Of a stretch of 64,000 bases of DNA, positions 8,338 to 17,114 are shown piece after piece. Source of the DNA: Bog-473 sp963738135. GTDB taxonomy: Bacteria > Actinomycetota > Acidimicrobiia > Acidimicrobiales > RAAP-2. Positions within the stretch are counted from its first letter, which is position 1; each line of letters begins with the position of its first letter. The stretch is from the NCBI GenBank assembly GCA_963738135.1, contig CAVTVK010000007.1, positions 186,001 through 250,000 on the forward strand, in the 5' to 3' direction. The notes below the pieces were generated by a model. It was not told the origin of the DNA. It worked only from the letters and a program-made list of their open reading frames with translations, and did not search any database. Made by a program: the position numbers and the translations under genes.

Positions 8338-9918
8338 GTGTCTGATCAACTGACCGCCGTCGAGGAGGCGCGGGTCACGCGCCGCCGCCGCCTCACGCTG
8401 GTGGCGATGTGCATCGCGCAGGGGATGACCCTGCTCGACGTCACCATCGTGAACACCGCGCTGCCGTCGATCCAGCGGGAGCTCCACATGACCGCGGGAC
8501 AGCTCGAGTGGGTGATCAGTGCCTACGCACTGAGCCTCGCCGCGTTCATCCCCCTCGGCGGCGCCCTGGGAGACCGCTTCGGGCGCAAGCGCTTCTTCCT
8601 GATCGGCATGGTCGTCTTCACGCTGGGTTCGGTGGCCTGCGCCCTTTCCACCGCCGACGTGGCGCTCATCGCGTTCCGCGCCCTGCAGGGTGCGGGGGGT
8701 GCGCTCATGTCGGCCCTGACGCTCGCCATCCTGACCGAGACCTACCCCGTTGAGCGGCGGGCGGGTGCCTTCGGCATGTGGGCCGCCATCTCGGGCCTCG
8801 GGTTCGGGTTGGGGCCCGTGGTGGGGGGAGCGCTGCTGTCGGTCTTCAGCTGGTCCTCGGTCTTCTGGGTCAACGTGCCCTTTGCGGCGGCGGGGTTCGC
8901 CATCGCGTTCGTGGCCGTGACCGAGTCCCGCAACCCGGAGGGTCGCGCCCTCGACGTGGTCGGGATGATCGCCATCGCGTTGGGACTCCTGGGCATCACG
9001 TTCGGCCTCATCGAGTCGTCCAGCCACCCCTGGTCGTCACTCGATGTCGTCGGACCGCTGGTGATCGGCGTGCTCTTGGTGACCTTCTTCGTCCTGTGGG
9101 AGAGCCGAACGTCGTCGCCGATGCTGCCGCCCAGTCTGCTGCGGGCCCGCAGCTTCGTGTCGGGATGCGGCGTCTACCTGCTGACGTACCTGGCGCTGGC
9201 CGGGGTGATGTTCTACGTGACGCTCCTCTTCCAGGACGTCGAGGGTTGGTCGCCGTTGCGTACCGGATTTTCCTGGCTCTCCATGAACATTCCGTTCATC
9301 GTGACGGCCCAGTACGCGGGGCGCCTCCGGAAACGCTTTCAGCCCGTGACCATCGTGACGGGTGGTTGCCTCGTGGGTGCGGCGGGCGTCGCCGTCCTGG
9401 CGCTGCTCTCGGACACCACCTCCTTCGCCGTGGCCTTTGCCGGCTACGTGCTGGTGGGGATCGGTTGGGGCACGCTGGTACCAGGTGTGGTCAACGTCGC
9501 CATGCGCGACGTCCCCTTGGGTGTCGCCGGCGGCGCGTCCGGCCTGGTCAACGCCGCCCGGCAGGTCGGGACCTCGGTGGGGCTGGCCGTCCTCGGGACC
9601 ATCGGGGTCCACGCCGCCACCACCGCCTGGGCCGGGCGCAGCGCTGGAGTCCCCGGGGCGGCCGCACAGGCCCAGTCCGTGGCGGGCGGTCAGATCACCA
9701 CCGCCACCTCGGCGCTGGGTTCGCAGTACCGGCCCGACGCGGTGGCGTCCTTCGTGTCGGGGTACCACCTGGCGCTGATCGTCGCCGCCGGGGCGACGCT
9801 GTTGGCGGCCGCCGTCGCCGCGCTGGGGCTGCGGTCCGGAAGCGGTGCCAGGACCGTCGCGCCCGTCCCCGCGGTTCCCGGACTCGCGCCGGCGGAAGGA
9901 GCGGACGTGCGCCGCTGA
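8338..9918 (+). CDS. MFS transporter, DHA2 (EmrB/QacA) drug:H+ antiporter type
   Basis: Inner-membrane exporter of 526 aa with about 14 predicted helices. Family signatures include LDVTIVNTALPSIQREL in helix 1, the motif A loop GALGDRFGRKRFFLIGM, and motif C-like GFGLGPVVGGALL. GTG at 8338 gives a standard N-terminus. It follows the glycosyltransferase-methyltransferase-toroid operon in the same direction and could export its product, but 120 nt separate them and drug efflux is equally possible. A 12-codon reading frame (8307-8345) with unknown meaning overlaps the start. Confidence 0.88.
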   Translation: MSDQLTAVEEARVTRRRRLTLVAMCIAQGMTLLDVTIVNTALPSIQRELHMTAGQLEWVISAYALSLAAFIPLGGALGDRFGRKRFFLIGMVVFTLGSVACALSTADVALIAFRALQGAGGALMSALTLAILTETYPVERRAGAFGMWAAISGLGFGLGPVVGGALLSVFSWSSVFWVNVPFAAAGFAIAFVAVTESRNPEGRALDVVGMIAIALGLLGITFGLIESSSHPWSSLDVVGPLVIGVLLVTFFVLWESRTSSPMLPPSLLRARSFVSGCGVYLLTYLALAGVMFYVTLLFQDVEGWSPLRTGFSWLSMNIPFIVTAQYAGRLRKRFQPVTIVTGGCLVGAAGVAVLALLSDTTSFAVAFAGYVLVGIGWGTLVPGVVNVAMRDVPLGVAGGASGLVNAARQVGTSVGLAVLGTIGVHAATTAWAGRSAGVPGAAAQAQSVAGGQITTATSALGSQYRPDAVASFVSGYHLALIVAAGATLLAAAVAALGLRSGSGARTVAPVPAVPGLAPAEGADVRR

Positions 9919-9940
9919 TGTGCCGGTTCGGAGCGTCCCG

Positions 9941-10633
9941 CTAGCCCGGCAACGAGATCCGGCGCAGGACGCGCAAGCTGCCGCAGGCGTCGTCGTCGGT
10001 GAACTCGCCGGACTCGAGCGCGGCGCGGTAGAGCTCGTAGGGCGGGCGACCCCCGTCTGCCGGGTCGGGGAACACGTCGTGGATGGCCAGCCACCCCCCG
10101 AGGGCGACGTGGGGGGACCAACCCCGGAAGTCCGCCCACGCCGGATCCTCGCCGTGCCCCCCGTCGATGAAGCAGAAGGCGAGCGGGCGATCCCAGCGCG
10201 CCGCCAGCGTCGGGGAGTCACCCACAATGCCCACCACCGACGACTCGAGCCCTGCGTCCGTGATTGTCCGGCGCCAGTGGGGCAGCGTGTCGAGACGACC
10301 GACCTCGGGGTCGACCAGGTCGGGCTCGTGATACTCCCATCCGGGCTGGTTCTCCTCCGAGCCGCGGTGATGGTCGATGGAGAGCAGCGCCGCCCCCGTG
10401 GCTTCGGCGGCGGCACCCAGGTACACCGTCGACTTCCCACACCAGGCCCCGATCTCGACGAAGGTCGTCGGCGTGGCCGACGGGACACCCGCCCGGCCGG
10501 CTCGCAGCGCCGCGGCGAACAGGGCTTCGCCTTCGTCGTCGGGCATGAAGCCCCGAGTGCGGCGCGCCGTCTCGAAGAGGGCCTGCACCCGCGCCGAATC
10601 GCTGCCCCCGGTCCCCGACCCGGTGCCCGTCAT
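9941..10633 (-). CDS. Class I SAM methyltransferase (Methyltransf_24-like)
   Basis: Predicted cytosolic O-methyltransferase-like protein of 230 aa. FVEIGAWCGKSTVYLGAAA is the SAM-binding motif, LLSIDHHRGSEENQPGWEY follows, and LAFCFIDGGHGEDPAWADF is the family's acidic/His motif seen in CmcI- and TylF-like enzymes. ATG at 10633 overlaps the upstream pepN stop by one base; a TTG one codon earlier is less likely. The C-terminal cap is short but complete. Acceptor unknown. The gene converges on the MFS gene with only 22 nt between them. Confidence 0.8.
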   Translation of the reverse strand: MTGTGSGTGGSDSARVQALFETARRTRGFMPDDEGEALFAAALRAGRAGVPSATPTTFVEIGAWCGKSTVYLGAAAEATGAALLSIDHHRGSEENQPGWEYHEPDLVDPEVGRLDTLPHWRRTITDAGLESSVVGIVGDSPTLAARWDRPLAFCFIDGGHGEDPAWADFRGWSPHVALGGWLAIHDVFPDPADGGRPPYELYRAALESGEFTDDDACGSLRVLRRISLPG

Positions 10634-13242
10634 CAAGAGGTGGGCGTGCCGGCCGATTCCAGCGATGCGGCCAGTCCTGGCCGCTCGCGGGACCCGAAGG
10701 CCACGTTGACCCGGAGCCGCTCAACCGACTGGGCCACCCGGCGCGGTCCCGAAGAAAGCGGGTTGTCGTCGAGGAAGGCAACGACGCCCTCGGCGAATTC
10801 GGCGTCACCACACAAGGCGGGGATCGACTCGATGATCCGCGGGGGCGCGTTCTTCGGGAAGCGGTCGACCACGGCGGACCATTTCTCGGTCAACCGGTCC
10901 CACACGGCCTGATTGCCGGTGGAGTTGGCCAGGAGGGAGCCGATGACGGCGAACCCGTTCTGCGTGCGCACCTCGGTCATGGCGAGGTCGAAGGTACGCA
11001 GGCAGAGGTCGACGTCGGGGAACCCGGCGAGCGCGCCGAGGGACCGCATCTCTTCCTGCGGGGTCGAGGCGGTCCGGTAGCGCGCCAGCAGCGCGTCGTA
11101 GTCGCCTGGACGCAGCAGCTGCGACACGACAGCCAGGGTGGCCGACTCGATGTCGGGGGGGATCGCATCGCCGGAGCCGCCTCCGATGGGCGACGCGTCG
11201 AAGCGCCGGGCCGCCTCGTTCCGGACCTCGGGATCGGCGCCCACGGTCCCCAACAGATTGATGGCCAGTGCCCGCAACGTCGGCGTGCGGTCGCTCTCAC
11301 CCGGCGTGGCGTCGAAGCCGAGACGCTGGTGGGTGGGCCCGAGGAGGGCTCGCACCGCCCGGTGCAGCGCGTCCTCGTCCGCCGCGTTCGTGATCCGCTT
11401 GGTCAGGGCCAACGCGCTGCCCAACGGTGACCAGGCGGCGGGCTCGGACTCGTCGCCCAGCCGCGCCGCCAGCACGAGGAACTCCTGCAGCGTGGAGAGA
11501 CCGGCCAGTGTCGTCGCCCACGTGTCGGCCAGCAGGTTGGCCCGCTCCAGCGGGGTGAGCTGGGGCAGATGCTCGGCCAGTGCGGTCCGGTGGGCGGACT
11601 CGTACCCGACGCGGAAGATGCCCCAGCCCCCGGCGTTGACGACTGCGAGCCCTCGTCCGGCCTCGCTGATCGCTTCGGGGTCGGCCCCGAGGACGAGGTG
11701 GCGCACTGGCGCACCCGACCCGCCGCCGGCCGGCAGGGCCCGCACCGCGACGGGGACGCGCCACTCGGTTCCGATGGACGAGGTGGCCCCCGGGGGCACC
11801 GGGCCGAGCGCGAAGGGTTGCTGGCTGAGCACGTCGCCGTGCAGCGAGAGGAGCGGGTGTCCGCCCTGCAGGATGAACGTGTCCATGACGTCGCGCACGG
11901 GTGCACCGCTGGCGTCCTCGAGCGCATCCCAGAGATCGCTGGTCACGGTATTGCCGTAGGCGTGGGCCTTGAGATAGGTCCGGACCCCGTCGCGGAACAC
12001 CTCGGGGCCGATGTGCTGCTCGAGCATGCGCAGAACGCCGCAGCCCTTCTCGTAGGTGAGCACGTCGAACATGCCCTCCGCCTCTTTGGGCGGACCCACC
12101 GGGTACTCGATCGGCCTGGTCAGGTGCAGGGCGTCGACGGCCAAGGCCGCTTCGCGGGACGGCGCGAAGCCGATCCAGCGGTCCCATGACGGTCGGAAGG
12201 CATCGACGCAGAGCGTCTCCATGAACGTGGCGAAGGCCTCGTTGAGCCAGATGCCCTCCCACCAGCCCATGGTCACAAGGTCGCCGAACCACATATGGGC
12301 CAGCTCGTGGGTGATCACGTCGGCGACACGCTCGAGCTCGGCGCGCGCCGCCTCGTCCTTGTCGATGAGCAGGGCCGTGTCGCGGAACGTGATGCAGCCG
12401 AGATTCTCCATCGCGCCGGCCGCGAAGTCCGGAATGGCCACCAGGTCGACCTTGTCGCCCGGGTAGGGGATGTTGAAGTACTCCGTGAAGAAGCGCAGCG
12501 CGAAGGCGCCGACCTCGAGGGCGAACTCGGCCAACGGGAGCTTGCCGGGTGTGCACACCACCCGGAGCGGCACGCCGTCGACGTCCACGGTCTCGGTCAT
12601 CTCGAGCTTCCCGACGACGAACGCCACTAGATAGGTCGACATCTTCATGGTGGGGGCGAACCGGATGCGTTGCTTCTCGTCGACCCGGTCCGTCTGGACG
12701 ACTGGGGAGTTCGAGATTGCGTCCAGGCCGTCCTCGACGATCAGGGTGACCTCGAAGACGGCCTTGCGATCCGGTTCGTCGAAGCAGGGAAAGGAGCGCC
12801 GAGCGTCCACCGACTCGAACTGTGTCGTCGCCATCGTGTGGTTCTCGCCGTCGGGTCCGGTGTACGTGGAACGGTAGAAGCCGCGCAGCTTGTCGTTGAG
12901 GGTGCCGCTGAACCGGCAGCTGACGGTGCACGGTCCAGGAGGGAGCAGGTCAGCCGGAAGGAAGGTGACCTGCTCGAGATCATCGTTGAAGGTCACGCTG
13001 CACAGCACCGTCGTCCCGTCTGCCGTCAGGACCTCGACGTCGCTGATCGCCAGCTCGGCCGCGTTGAGCACGATCTCGTCAGCCGTCTCGTGGACGATGG
13101 CGTCGATCCGCACGGTGCCCGAAAAAGTGGCGGAGGCGATGTCCGGCTCGATCTCGATGTGGTAGATCTCCGGCTCGATCGTCCGTGGCAAACGGAACGG
13201 TTCCGAGCCGGGCGCGACGGTTGAAGTGGGAGCTGAAGGCAT
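10633..13242 (-). CDS. pepN: Aminopeptidase N (M1 family metallopeptidase)
   Basis: Cytoplasmic zinc aminopeptidase of 869 aa that removes N-terminal residues during peptide turnover. It has the beta-saddle N-domain, exopeptidase motif GAMEN (276-280), zinc site HELAH (312-316) with third ligand E335 in NEAF (HExxH-x18-E), and a C-terminal helical ERAP1_C-like domain. Length matches actinobacterial PepN. Start ATG 13242 has TAGCCT 6 nt upstream as part of a bidirectional palindrome shared with the PfkB kinase. It is co-transcribed with the downstream methyltransferase through a one-base overlap. Confidence 0.95.
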   Translation of the reverse strand: MPSAPTSTVAPGSEPFRLPRTIEPEIYHIEIEPDIASATFSGTVRIDAIVHETADEIVLNAAELAISDVEVLTADGTTVLCSVTFNDDLEQVTFLPADLLPPGPCTVSCRFSGTLNDKLRGFYRSTYTGPDGENHTMATTQFESVDARRSFPCFDEPDRKAVFEVTLIVEDGLDAISNSPVVQTDRVDEKQRIRFAPTMKMSTYLVAFVVGKLEMTETVDVDGVPLRVVCTPGKLPLAEFALEVGAFALRFFTEYFNIPYPGDKVDLVAIPDFAAGAMENLGCITFRDTALLIDKDEAARAELERVADVITHELAHMWFGDLVTMGWWEGIWLNEAFATFMETLCVDAFRPSWDRWIGFAPSREAALAVDALHLTRPIEYPVGPPKEAEGMFDVLTYEKGCGVLRMLEQHIGPEVFRDGVRTYLKAHAYGNTVTSDLWDALEDASGAPVRDVMDTFILQGGHPLLSLHGDVLSQQPFALGPVPPGATSSIGTEWRVPVAVRALPAGGGSGAPVRHLVLGADPEAISEAGRGLAVVNAGGWGIFRVGYESAHRTALAEHLPQLTPLERANLLADTWATTLAGLSTLQEFLVLAARLGDESEPAAWSPLGSALALTKRITNAADEDALHRAVRALLGPTHQRLGFDATPGESDRTPTLRALAINLLGTVGADPEVRNEAARRFDASPIGGGSGDAIPPDIESATLAVVSQLLRPGDYDALLARYRTASTPQEEMRSLGALAGFPDVDLCLRTFDLAMTEVRTQNGFAVIGSLLANSTGNQAVWDRLTEKWSAVVDRFPKNAPPRIIESIPALCGDAEFAEGVVAFLDDNPLSSGPRRVAQSVERLRVNVAFGSRERPGLAASLESAGTPTS

Positions 13243-13248
13243 CCATGC

Positions 13249-13254
13249 AGGCTA
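13249..13254 (-). promoter_or_regulatory. Leaderless -10 hexamer for pepN
   Basis: TAGCCT on the minus strand, 6 nt before the ATG at 13242, at one end of the palindrome 13252-13273. Confidence 0.45.
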
Positions 13255-13273
13255 CCCGCGGTGCCGCGGGTAG
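13252..13273. promoter_or_regulatory. Perfect 10-bp inverted repeat at a divergent promoter
   Basis: CTACCCGCGG and CCGCGGGTAG separated by TG. Each arm ends in TAG, which begins the presumed -10 of pepN (minus) and of the PfkB kinase (plus). It may be a symmetric bidirectional promoter, an operator covering both start sites, or both. Confidence 0.55.
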
Positions 13274-13276
13274 TTT
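13271..13276 (+). promoter_or_regulatory. Leaderless -10 hexamer for the PfkB kinase
   Basis: TAGTTT, 8 nt before the GTG at 13285. This favours that GTG over the one at 13261, which lies inside the palindrome. Confidence 0.45.
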
Positions 13277-13284
13277 CTCGCTCC

Positions 13285-14346
13285 GTGCCCGCTCAAGAAA
13301 GCTCACCCGCCCACGAAGCCGCCGGCCACGATCTCGACGTGGTGGCCATCGGCTCGCCATTGCTCGACGTCATCGAGCTGGCGACCGACGAACAACTGGC
13401 CCAGGTTGGCCTGGAAAAAGGGTCGATGACCCTGGTCGACCTCGCGACCGCCAACGCGGTGCAGCAATCCATGGGTGACCCTCGCTTCGTTTCCGGCGGG
13501 TCGGTGGCCAACACGACCGCGGGGATCGCCGTCCTCGGCGGCAGTGCCGGTTTCGTGGGGGCGGTGGCCGATGACGAGGTGGGCCGGACCTATGCCGACA
13601 ATCTTCGGGCGGCAGGGGTGGAATTCGAGCCGCACCTGAGCGAGACGGCGGCGGGGGACGGTCTCGGCACTGGGCGCTGCGTCGTCCTCATCACCGAGGA
13701 CGCCGATCGCACCATGGGAACGTATCTGGGAGCCGCCTCGACGTTGACCCCCGCCGGAGTCCCGACGTCCTTCGTGGCCCGCGCCTCCGTCGTGTTGCTC
13801 GAGGGTTACCTCTGGGACGTGCCCGCGGCGAAAGAGGCCATGCGCCACGCGGCAGCCACCGCGCACGGCGGCGAGGGCTCGGTGGCGCTCTCGCTGTCAG
13901 ACCCCTTCTGTGTCGGCCGCCATCAGCGAGAGTTTCTCGACCTCCTCGTCGACGACGTGGACATCCTGCTCGGCAACGAGGAGGAGGTCACCATGCTCTT
14001 CGGGGTCGACTCGTACAAGGATGCGCTGGCCGCGGCCGAAGAGACGGGGCTGCTCGTGGTGATGACCCGGGGTGCTTTGGGTGCCACCGTCCTGACGGCA
14101 AGCGGGCCCGAAGGAGTCCCGGCTGCCGCCGTGGGCCAAGTGGTCGACACCACTGGTGCCGGGGACCTCTTTGCCGCCGGGCTCCTCTTCGGCCTGACCC
14201 ACGGCATGGGACCCGTCGAGAGCACACGGCTCGGCGGCCTGTGCGCTGCCGAAGTGATCTCGCACACGGGCGCAAGGCCCGAGGCGGACCTCAGGGCGCT
14301 CGCCACCTCGGCCGGCCTCCTGCCGGGCCAGGCGCCGCCGGCGTGA
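13285..14346 (+). CDS. PfkB-family carbohydrate/adenosine-type kinase
   Basis: Ribokinase-fold sugar or nucleoside kinase of about 353 aa. It has the N-terminal GSPLLDVIELA strand, the substrate motif GGSVANTTAGIAVLGG, and the C-terminal ATP/anion-hole signature DTTGAGDLFAAGLLFG with catalytic Asp. Closest in style to the adenosine kinase-like group found beside ychF in many bacteria. A GTG at 13261 in the same frame would add 8 residues but sits in the palindrome, so 13285 is preferred. The stop overlaps ychF (GTGA). Substrate is not proven: adenosine, ribose or another sugar are all possible. Confidence 0.88.
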   Translation: MPAQESSPAHEAAGHDLDVVAIGSPLLDVIELATDEQLAQVGLEKGSMTLVDLATANAVQQSMGDPRFVSGGSVANTTAGIAVLGGSAGFVGAVADDEVGRTYADNLRAAGVEFEPHLSETAAGDGLGTGRCVVLITEDADRTMGTYLGAASTLTPAGVPTSFVARASVVLLEGYLWDVPAAKEAMRHAAATAHGGEGSVALSLSDPFCVGRHQREFLDLLVDDVDILLGNEEEVTMLFGVDSYKDALAAAEETGLLVVMTRGALGATVLTASGPEGVPAAAVGQVVDTTGAGDLFAAGLLFGLTHGMGPVESTRLGGLCAAEVISHTGARPEADLRALATSAGLLPGQAPPA

Positions 14347-15428
14347 GCCTTTCGATCGGCATCGTCGGGCTGCCCAACGTGGGTAAGTCGACGTTGTTCA
14401 ACGCGCTGACGAACAACGAGGTGCTGGCGGCCAACTACCCGTTCGCAACGATTGAGCCAAACGTGGGGGTGGTGGCGGTACCCGATCCGCGCTTGCAGCG
14501 ACTGGCCGATCTCTACGACGGCGCGCCGGTCGTCCCGGCAACCGTGACTTTCGTCGACATCGCCGGGCTGGTGCGCGGCGCCTCGCAGGGGGAGGGCCTG
14601 GGCAACCAGTTCCTGGCCGCCATTCGCGAGACCGACGCCATCTGCCAGGTTGTGCGTGCCTTCCACGACGACGACGTCGTCCACGTCGAGGCGCGGGTGG
14701 ACCCGTCGGGGGATATCGAGACGATCAATACCGAGCTGATCCTGGCCGACCTGCAGACTGTCGAGCAGCGCCTGCCCCGACTGGCCCGTGAGGCGAAGGG
14801 CGACCCGGCTCTGCGACCGACCGTCGACGCAGTGGCGGCAGCCGAAGGCATTCTCGGTGACGGCCGCACCGTCGCGGAGGCGGCGGCCAAGGGCGAAGTG
14901 GACCTGGCGCTGCTGCGCGAGCTGCATCTGCTGACAGCCAAGCCGTTCATCTACGTCTTCAATGTCGACGAGGGTGCGCTGGGCGATGCCGACCTGGCGT
15001 CCCGTCTGGCCGAGAGCGTCCGGCCCGCGCCGGCAATCGTCCTCTGCGCGCAGATAGAAGCGGAGGTCGCCGGCCTCGACCTCGCCGACGCCGCGGAGCT
15101 CTTGCGCAGCTACGGCCAGGAGGAGTCGGGGCTCGAGCAGTTGGTCCACGTGGGGTTCGCCACGCTCGGCCTGCAGACCTATCTGACCGCAGGTCCAAAG
15201 GAGGCGCGGGCGTGGACCATTCATATCGGCGACACCGCCCCCAAGGCCGCCGGGGTGATCCATACCGACTTCGAACGAGGCTTCATCAAGGCGGAGGTCA
15301 TCAGCTTCGACGACCTCATGCACGCAGGCTCGGTCGCGGCGGCCCGCACCGCCGGCCGGGCCCGGATGGAGGGGAAGGACTACGTCATGCGTGACGGCGA
15401 CGTGGTGGAGTTCCGTTTCAATACCTGA
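14343..15428 (+). CDS. ychF: Ribosome-binding ATPase YchF (Obg-related)
   Basis: P-loop ATPase/GTPase of 361 aa. It has the G1 motif GLPNVGKSTL, G3 VDIAGLVRGASQGEGLGNQF, and NVDE (in YVFNVDEG) in place of NKxD, the change that gives YchF its ATP preference. The C-terminal TGS-like domain ends in MRDGDVVEFRFN. Length matches the family (about 363). GTG 14343 overlaps the kinase stop (GTGA). YchF associates with ribosomes and modulates stress responses. Confidence 0.96.
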   Translation: MSLSIGIVGLPNVGKSTLFNALTNNEVLAANYPFATIEPNVGVVAVPDPRLQRLADLYDGAPVVPATVTFVDIAGLVRGASQGEGLGNQFLAAIRETDAICQVVRAFHDDDVVHVEARVDPSGDIETINTELILADLQTVEQRLPRLAREAKGDPALRPTVDAVAAAEGILGDGRTVAEAAAKGEVDLALLRELHLLTAKPFIYVFNVDEGALGDADLASRLAESVRPAPAIVLCAQIEAEVAGLDLADAAELLRSYGQEESGLEQLVHVGFATLGLQTYLTAGPKEARAWTIHIGDTAPKAAGVIHTDFERGFIKAEVISFDDLMHAGSVAAARTAGRARMEGKDYVMRDGDVVEFRFNT

Positions 15429-15475
15429 TTCTCGACGAGTCCGCTGGTCGGCGAGCTCGTGCTGGACTGGAGGCC

Positions 15476-15892
15476 GTGTCGGATCCGTGGCCGCCGCCGC
15501 CGCGGCCTCGCGGACGAGACACTCCGCGTGAAGCAGGCCATACGGGGCCCCGGACTCGCGGTGGGTCCACTCAAAGTCCCTGGTCGGGGGGCACGCCATT
15601 CCCACCATCCCCGTTTCCGGCCGCCGACGTGGTCACGATTGTTCTGGTGCCACAACACGAGTCGGCGAACGGCAGATGCTCCATCTGTGGTCGCAAAAGC
15701 GAAGACGTCACGACCGCGGAACTCGGCAATTGGGTTGTGCTGGCCGACGGGGTGTTGGTCTGTGCAAGCTGCGCGAGCGATGCCGACAAAGCCCCCGCTC
15801 CGGAGTCGGTCAGCACATCGGAACGTGTCGAGAAGTTGCCGGTCGCCGGCTCACGGGCACCGGCTCCCCTCCCTTCTCAGCCTCGTCAGTGA
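15476..15892 (+). CDS. Small protein with a ClpX-type C4 zinc finger
   Basis: Up to 138 aa, with a low-complexity Pro/Arg/Gly-rich N-terminus and one recognisable module: CSIC (68-71) and CASC (96-99) separated by 24 residues including a Trp-Val-Val strand. This spacing resembles the ClpX N-terminal zinc finger, but there is no AAA+ domain. The GTG at 15476 has GGAGG only 2 nt away; a GTG at 15629 would give an 87-residue finger-only protein and may be the true start. It could be an adaptor or a small zinc-ribbon protein; function unknown. Confidence 0.55.
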   Translation: MSDPWPPPPRPRGRDTPREAGHTGPRTRGGSTQSPWSGGTPFPPSPFPAADVVTIVLVPQHESANGRCSICGRKSEDVTTAELGNWVVLADGVLVCASCASDADKAPAPESVSTSERVEKLPVAGSRAPAPLPSQPRQ

Positions 15893-16067
15893 ACCCAGGG
15901 CGCTCGTCGCCGGGCTCGAGGCGGTCCGGCCCACCGGCCGCACCGTCGACACGGGTCCATCACTCGGATGCGTGGCGACGGGAGTTTGCGTGCCGACGCC
16001 GATGGGCAGTCCTGGAAACGTGACCGCTTAGTAGATCACGAGCCGATCTACCGAAGGAGACACGCGC

Positions 16068-16379
16068 ATGTCAGAAGAGTTGTCGACCGCAGTGGCGCTG
16101 TGCACTGCATGGGAGAGGGGAGACCTGGAGTCGTGGGGGGAGATTGCGCGCAAGAACGGCGCCGATGACAGCGGGACAGTGCTCGCAATGGGGGAGCTTT
16201 CGCATATCGCGGTCGAACTCGCCCGGGCGTTGGGCGCAGCCGAGGGCCAACTCGAAGCCAAAGAGGTCTTGAGCCAGATCTCGCTCCAGAGCTTGAACGA
16301 CGGCGACGACGGAAGACTCGAGCTCTACAGGGGGCTTGTCAGATGGGTGGCTGCCGAACCGTCGACCGAATCGCCGTGA
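16068..16379 (+). CDS. Hypothetical small acidic protein
   Basis: An acidic 103-aa protein with no cysteine cluster, signal peptide or membrane segment, apparently all-helical. ATG 16068 has a good SD (GAAGGAG about 10 nt upstream). Family not recognised. It stands alone between the zinc-finger ORF and the convergent lipoprotein operon. The 200 nt after it, up to 16583, hold no gene I can support. Confidence 0.55.
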   Translation: MSEELSTAVALCTAWERGDLESWGEIARKNGADDSGTVLAMGELSHIAVELARALGAAEGQLEAKEVLSQISLQSLNDGDDGRLELYRGLVRWVAAEPSTESP

Positions 16380-16583
16380 GGCTGCTTGAGGCCGAGCAGG
16401 GGAGCGGTGGACTGTGAACTGCGAGGATCCCAAGCCTCCGCTCCCCACGCCCGGCACTACGAGGAGCGGCTCCGCCGCAGAGGACCGCCCCTCGGGTTCG
16501 AGCGTGACACCGCCCTCCCTCGAGAAGTAGGGCCGACCGGACCGGAGTCGCTCAACGGACCGACAACGAATCCGGTGTGCCGC

Positions 16584-17114
16584 TCAACTTCTTCCGTTGG
16601 CGTTCGAAGGCGTGACGCTGAACGCCGTCGTGACTTCCTTTCCCTGCGCATCGAGGACGTACCAGAGGCCCCCGTTCTGGTCGATGGCCTGCCCCATGAC
16701 GACACCGGGCGACACGTCGCCGTTGTAGAGGTAGAGCGGATGGCCGCCGTAGGACAGCTGGGTCGAACCGTCCGGGCGATGCAGCGTGCCGACGAGGGAG
16801 GCCTTCACGCCCTGGCCGACGCGCACCGGGCCGCTCTTGGTCAGCGGAGGCCACTGGAAGACGCAGCCGTCGTCGAGGCAGGCGCTGTGCGTCGGCGTGT
16901 CCGGGACGAAGTCGTACAGCGTGTCGCCGCGGCCCGTGGCGAGGATCGGCCCGACTGGAGAGCGCTGCATCGTCAGGGTCAGCGCGCTGTCCGTGGTGGG
17001 CGGGGACGACAGCGTCGTTACGCCGGCGCCGCCACAGCCGCTCACCACAAGGGCGAAGGCGGCGAGGGCTGCCGGAACGACAAGGGCGGCACCGCGCCGC
17101 CGGCCGCCGGCCAT
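16584..17114 (-). CDS. COG4315-type secreted lipoprotein (Lipoprotein_15 repeat)
   Basis: A 176-aa predicted lipoprotein. Basic n-region MAGGRRRG, hydrophobic h-region, and lipobox VVSGC. The mature part has the paired family repeats: GDTLYDFVPDTPTHSACLD and CVFQWPPLTKSGPV, then GGHPLYLYNGD near a second repeat. Such proteins are secreted and of unclear role, often near redox or metal genes. ATG at 17114 overlaps the SCO1-like gene stop by one base, so the two are co-expressed, which hints at envelope copper or electron-transfer biology. Confidence 0.82.
   Translation of the reverse strand: MAGGRRRGAALVVPAALAAFALVVSGCGGAGVTTLSSPPTTDSALTLTMQRSPVGPILATGRGDTLYDFVPDTPTHSACLDDGCVFQWPPLTKSGPVRVGQGVKASLVGTLHRPDGSTQLSYGGHPLYLYNGDVSPGVVMGQAIDQNGGLWYVLDAQGKEVTTAFSVTPSNANGRS

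Noticed and set aside
8307..8345. A 12-codon ORF overlapping the MFS start as a leader peptide
   Set aside because: There is no convincing SD and no structure around it; probably chance.
13261..13284. GTG 13261 as the start of the PfkB kinase
   Set aside because: It lies inside the palindrome and ahead of the -10; the added residues are not conserved. The GTG at 13285 fits better.
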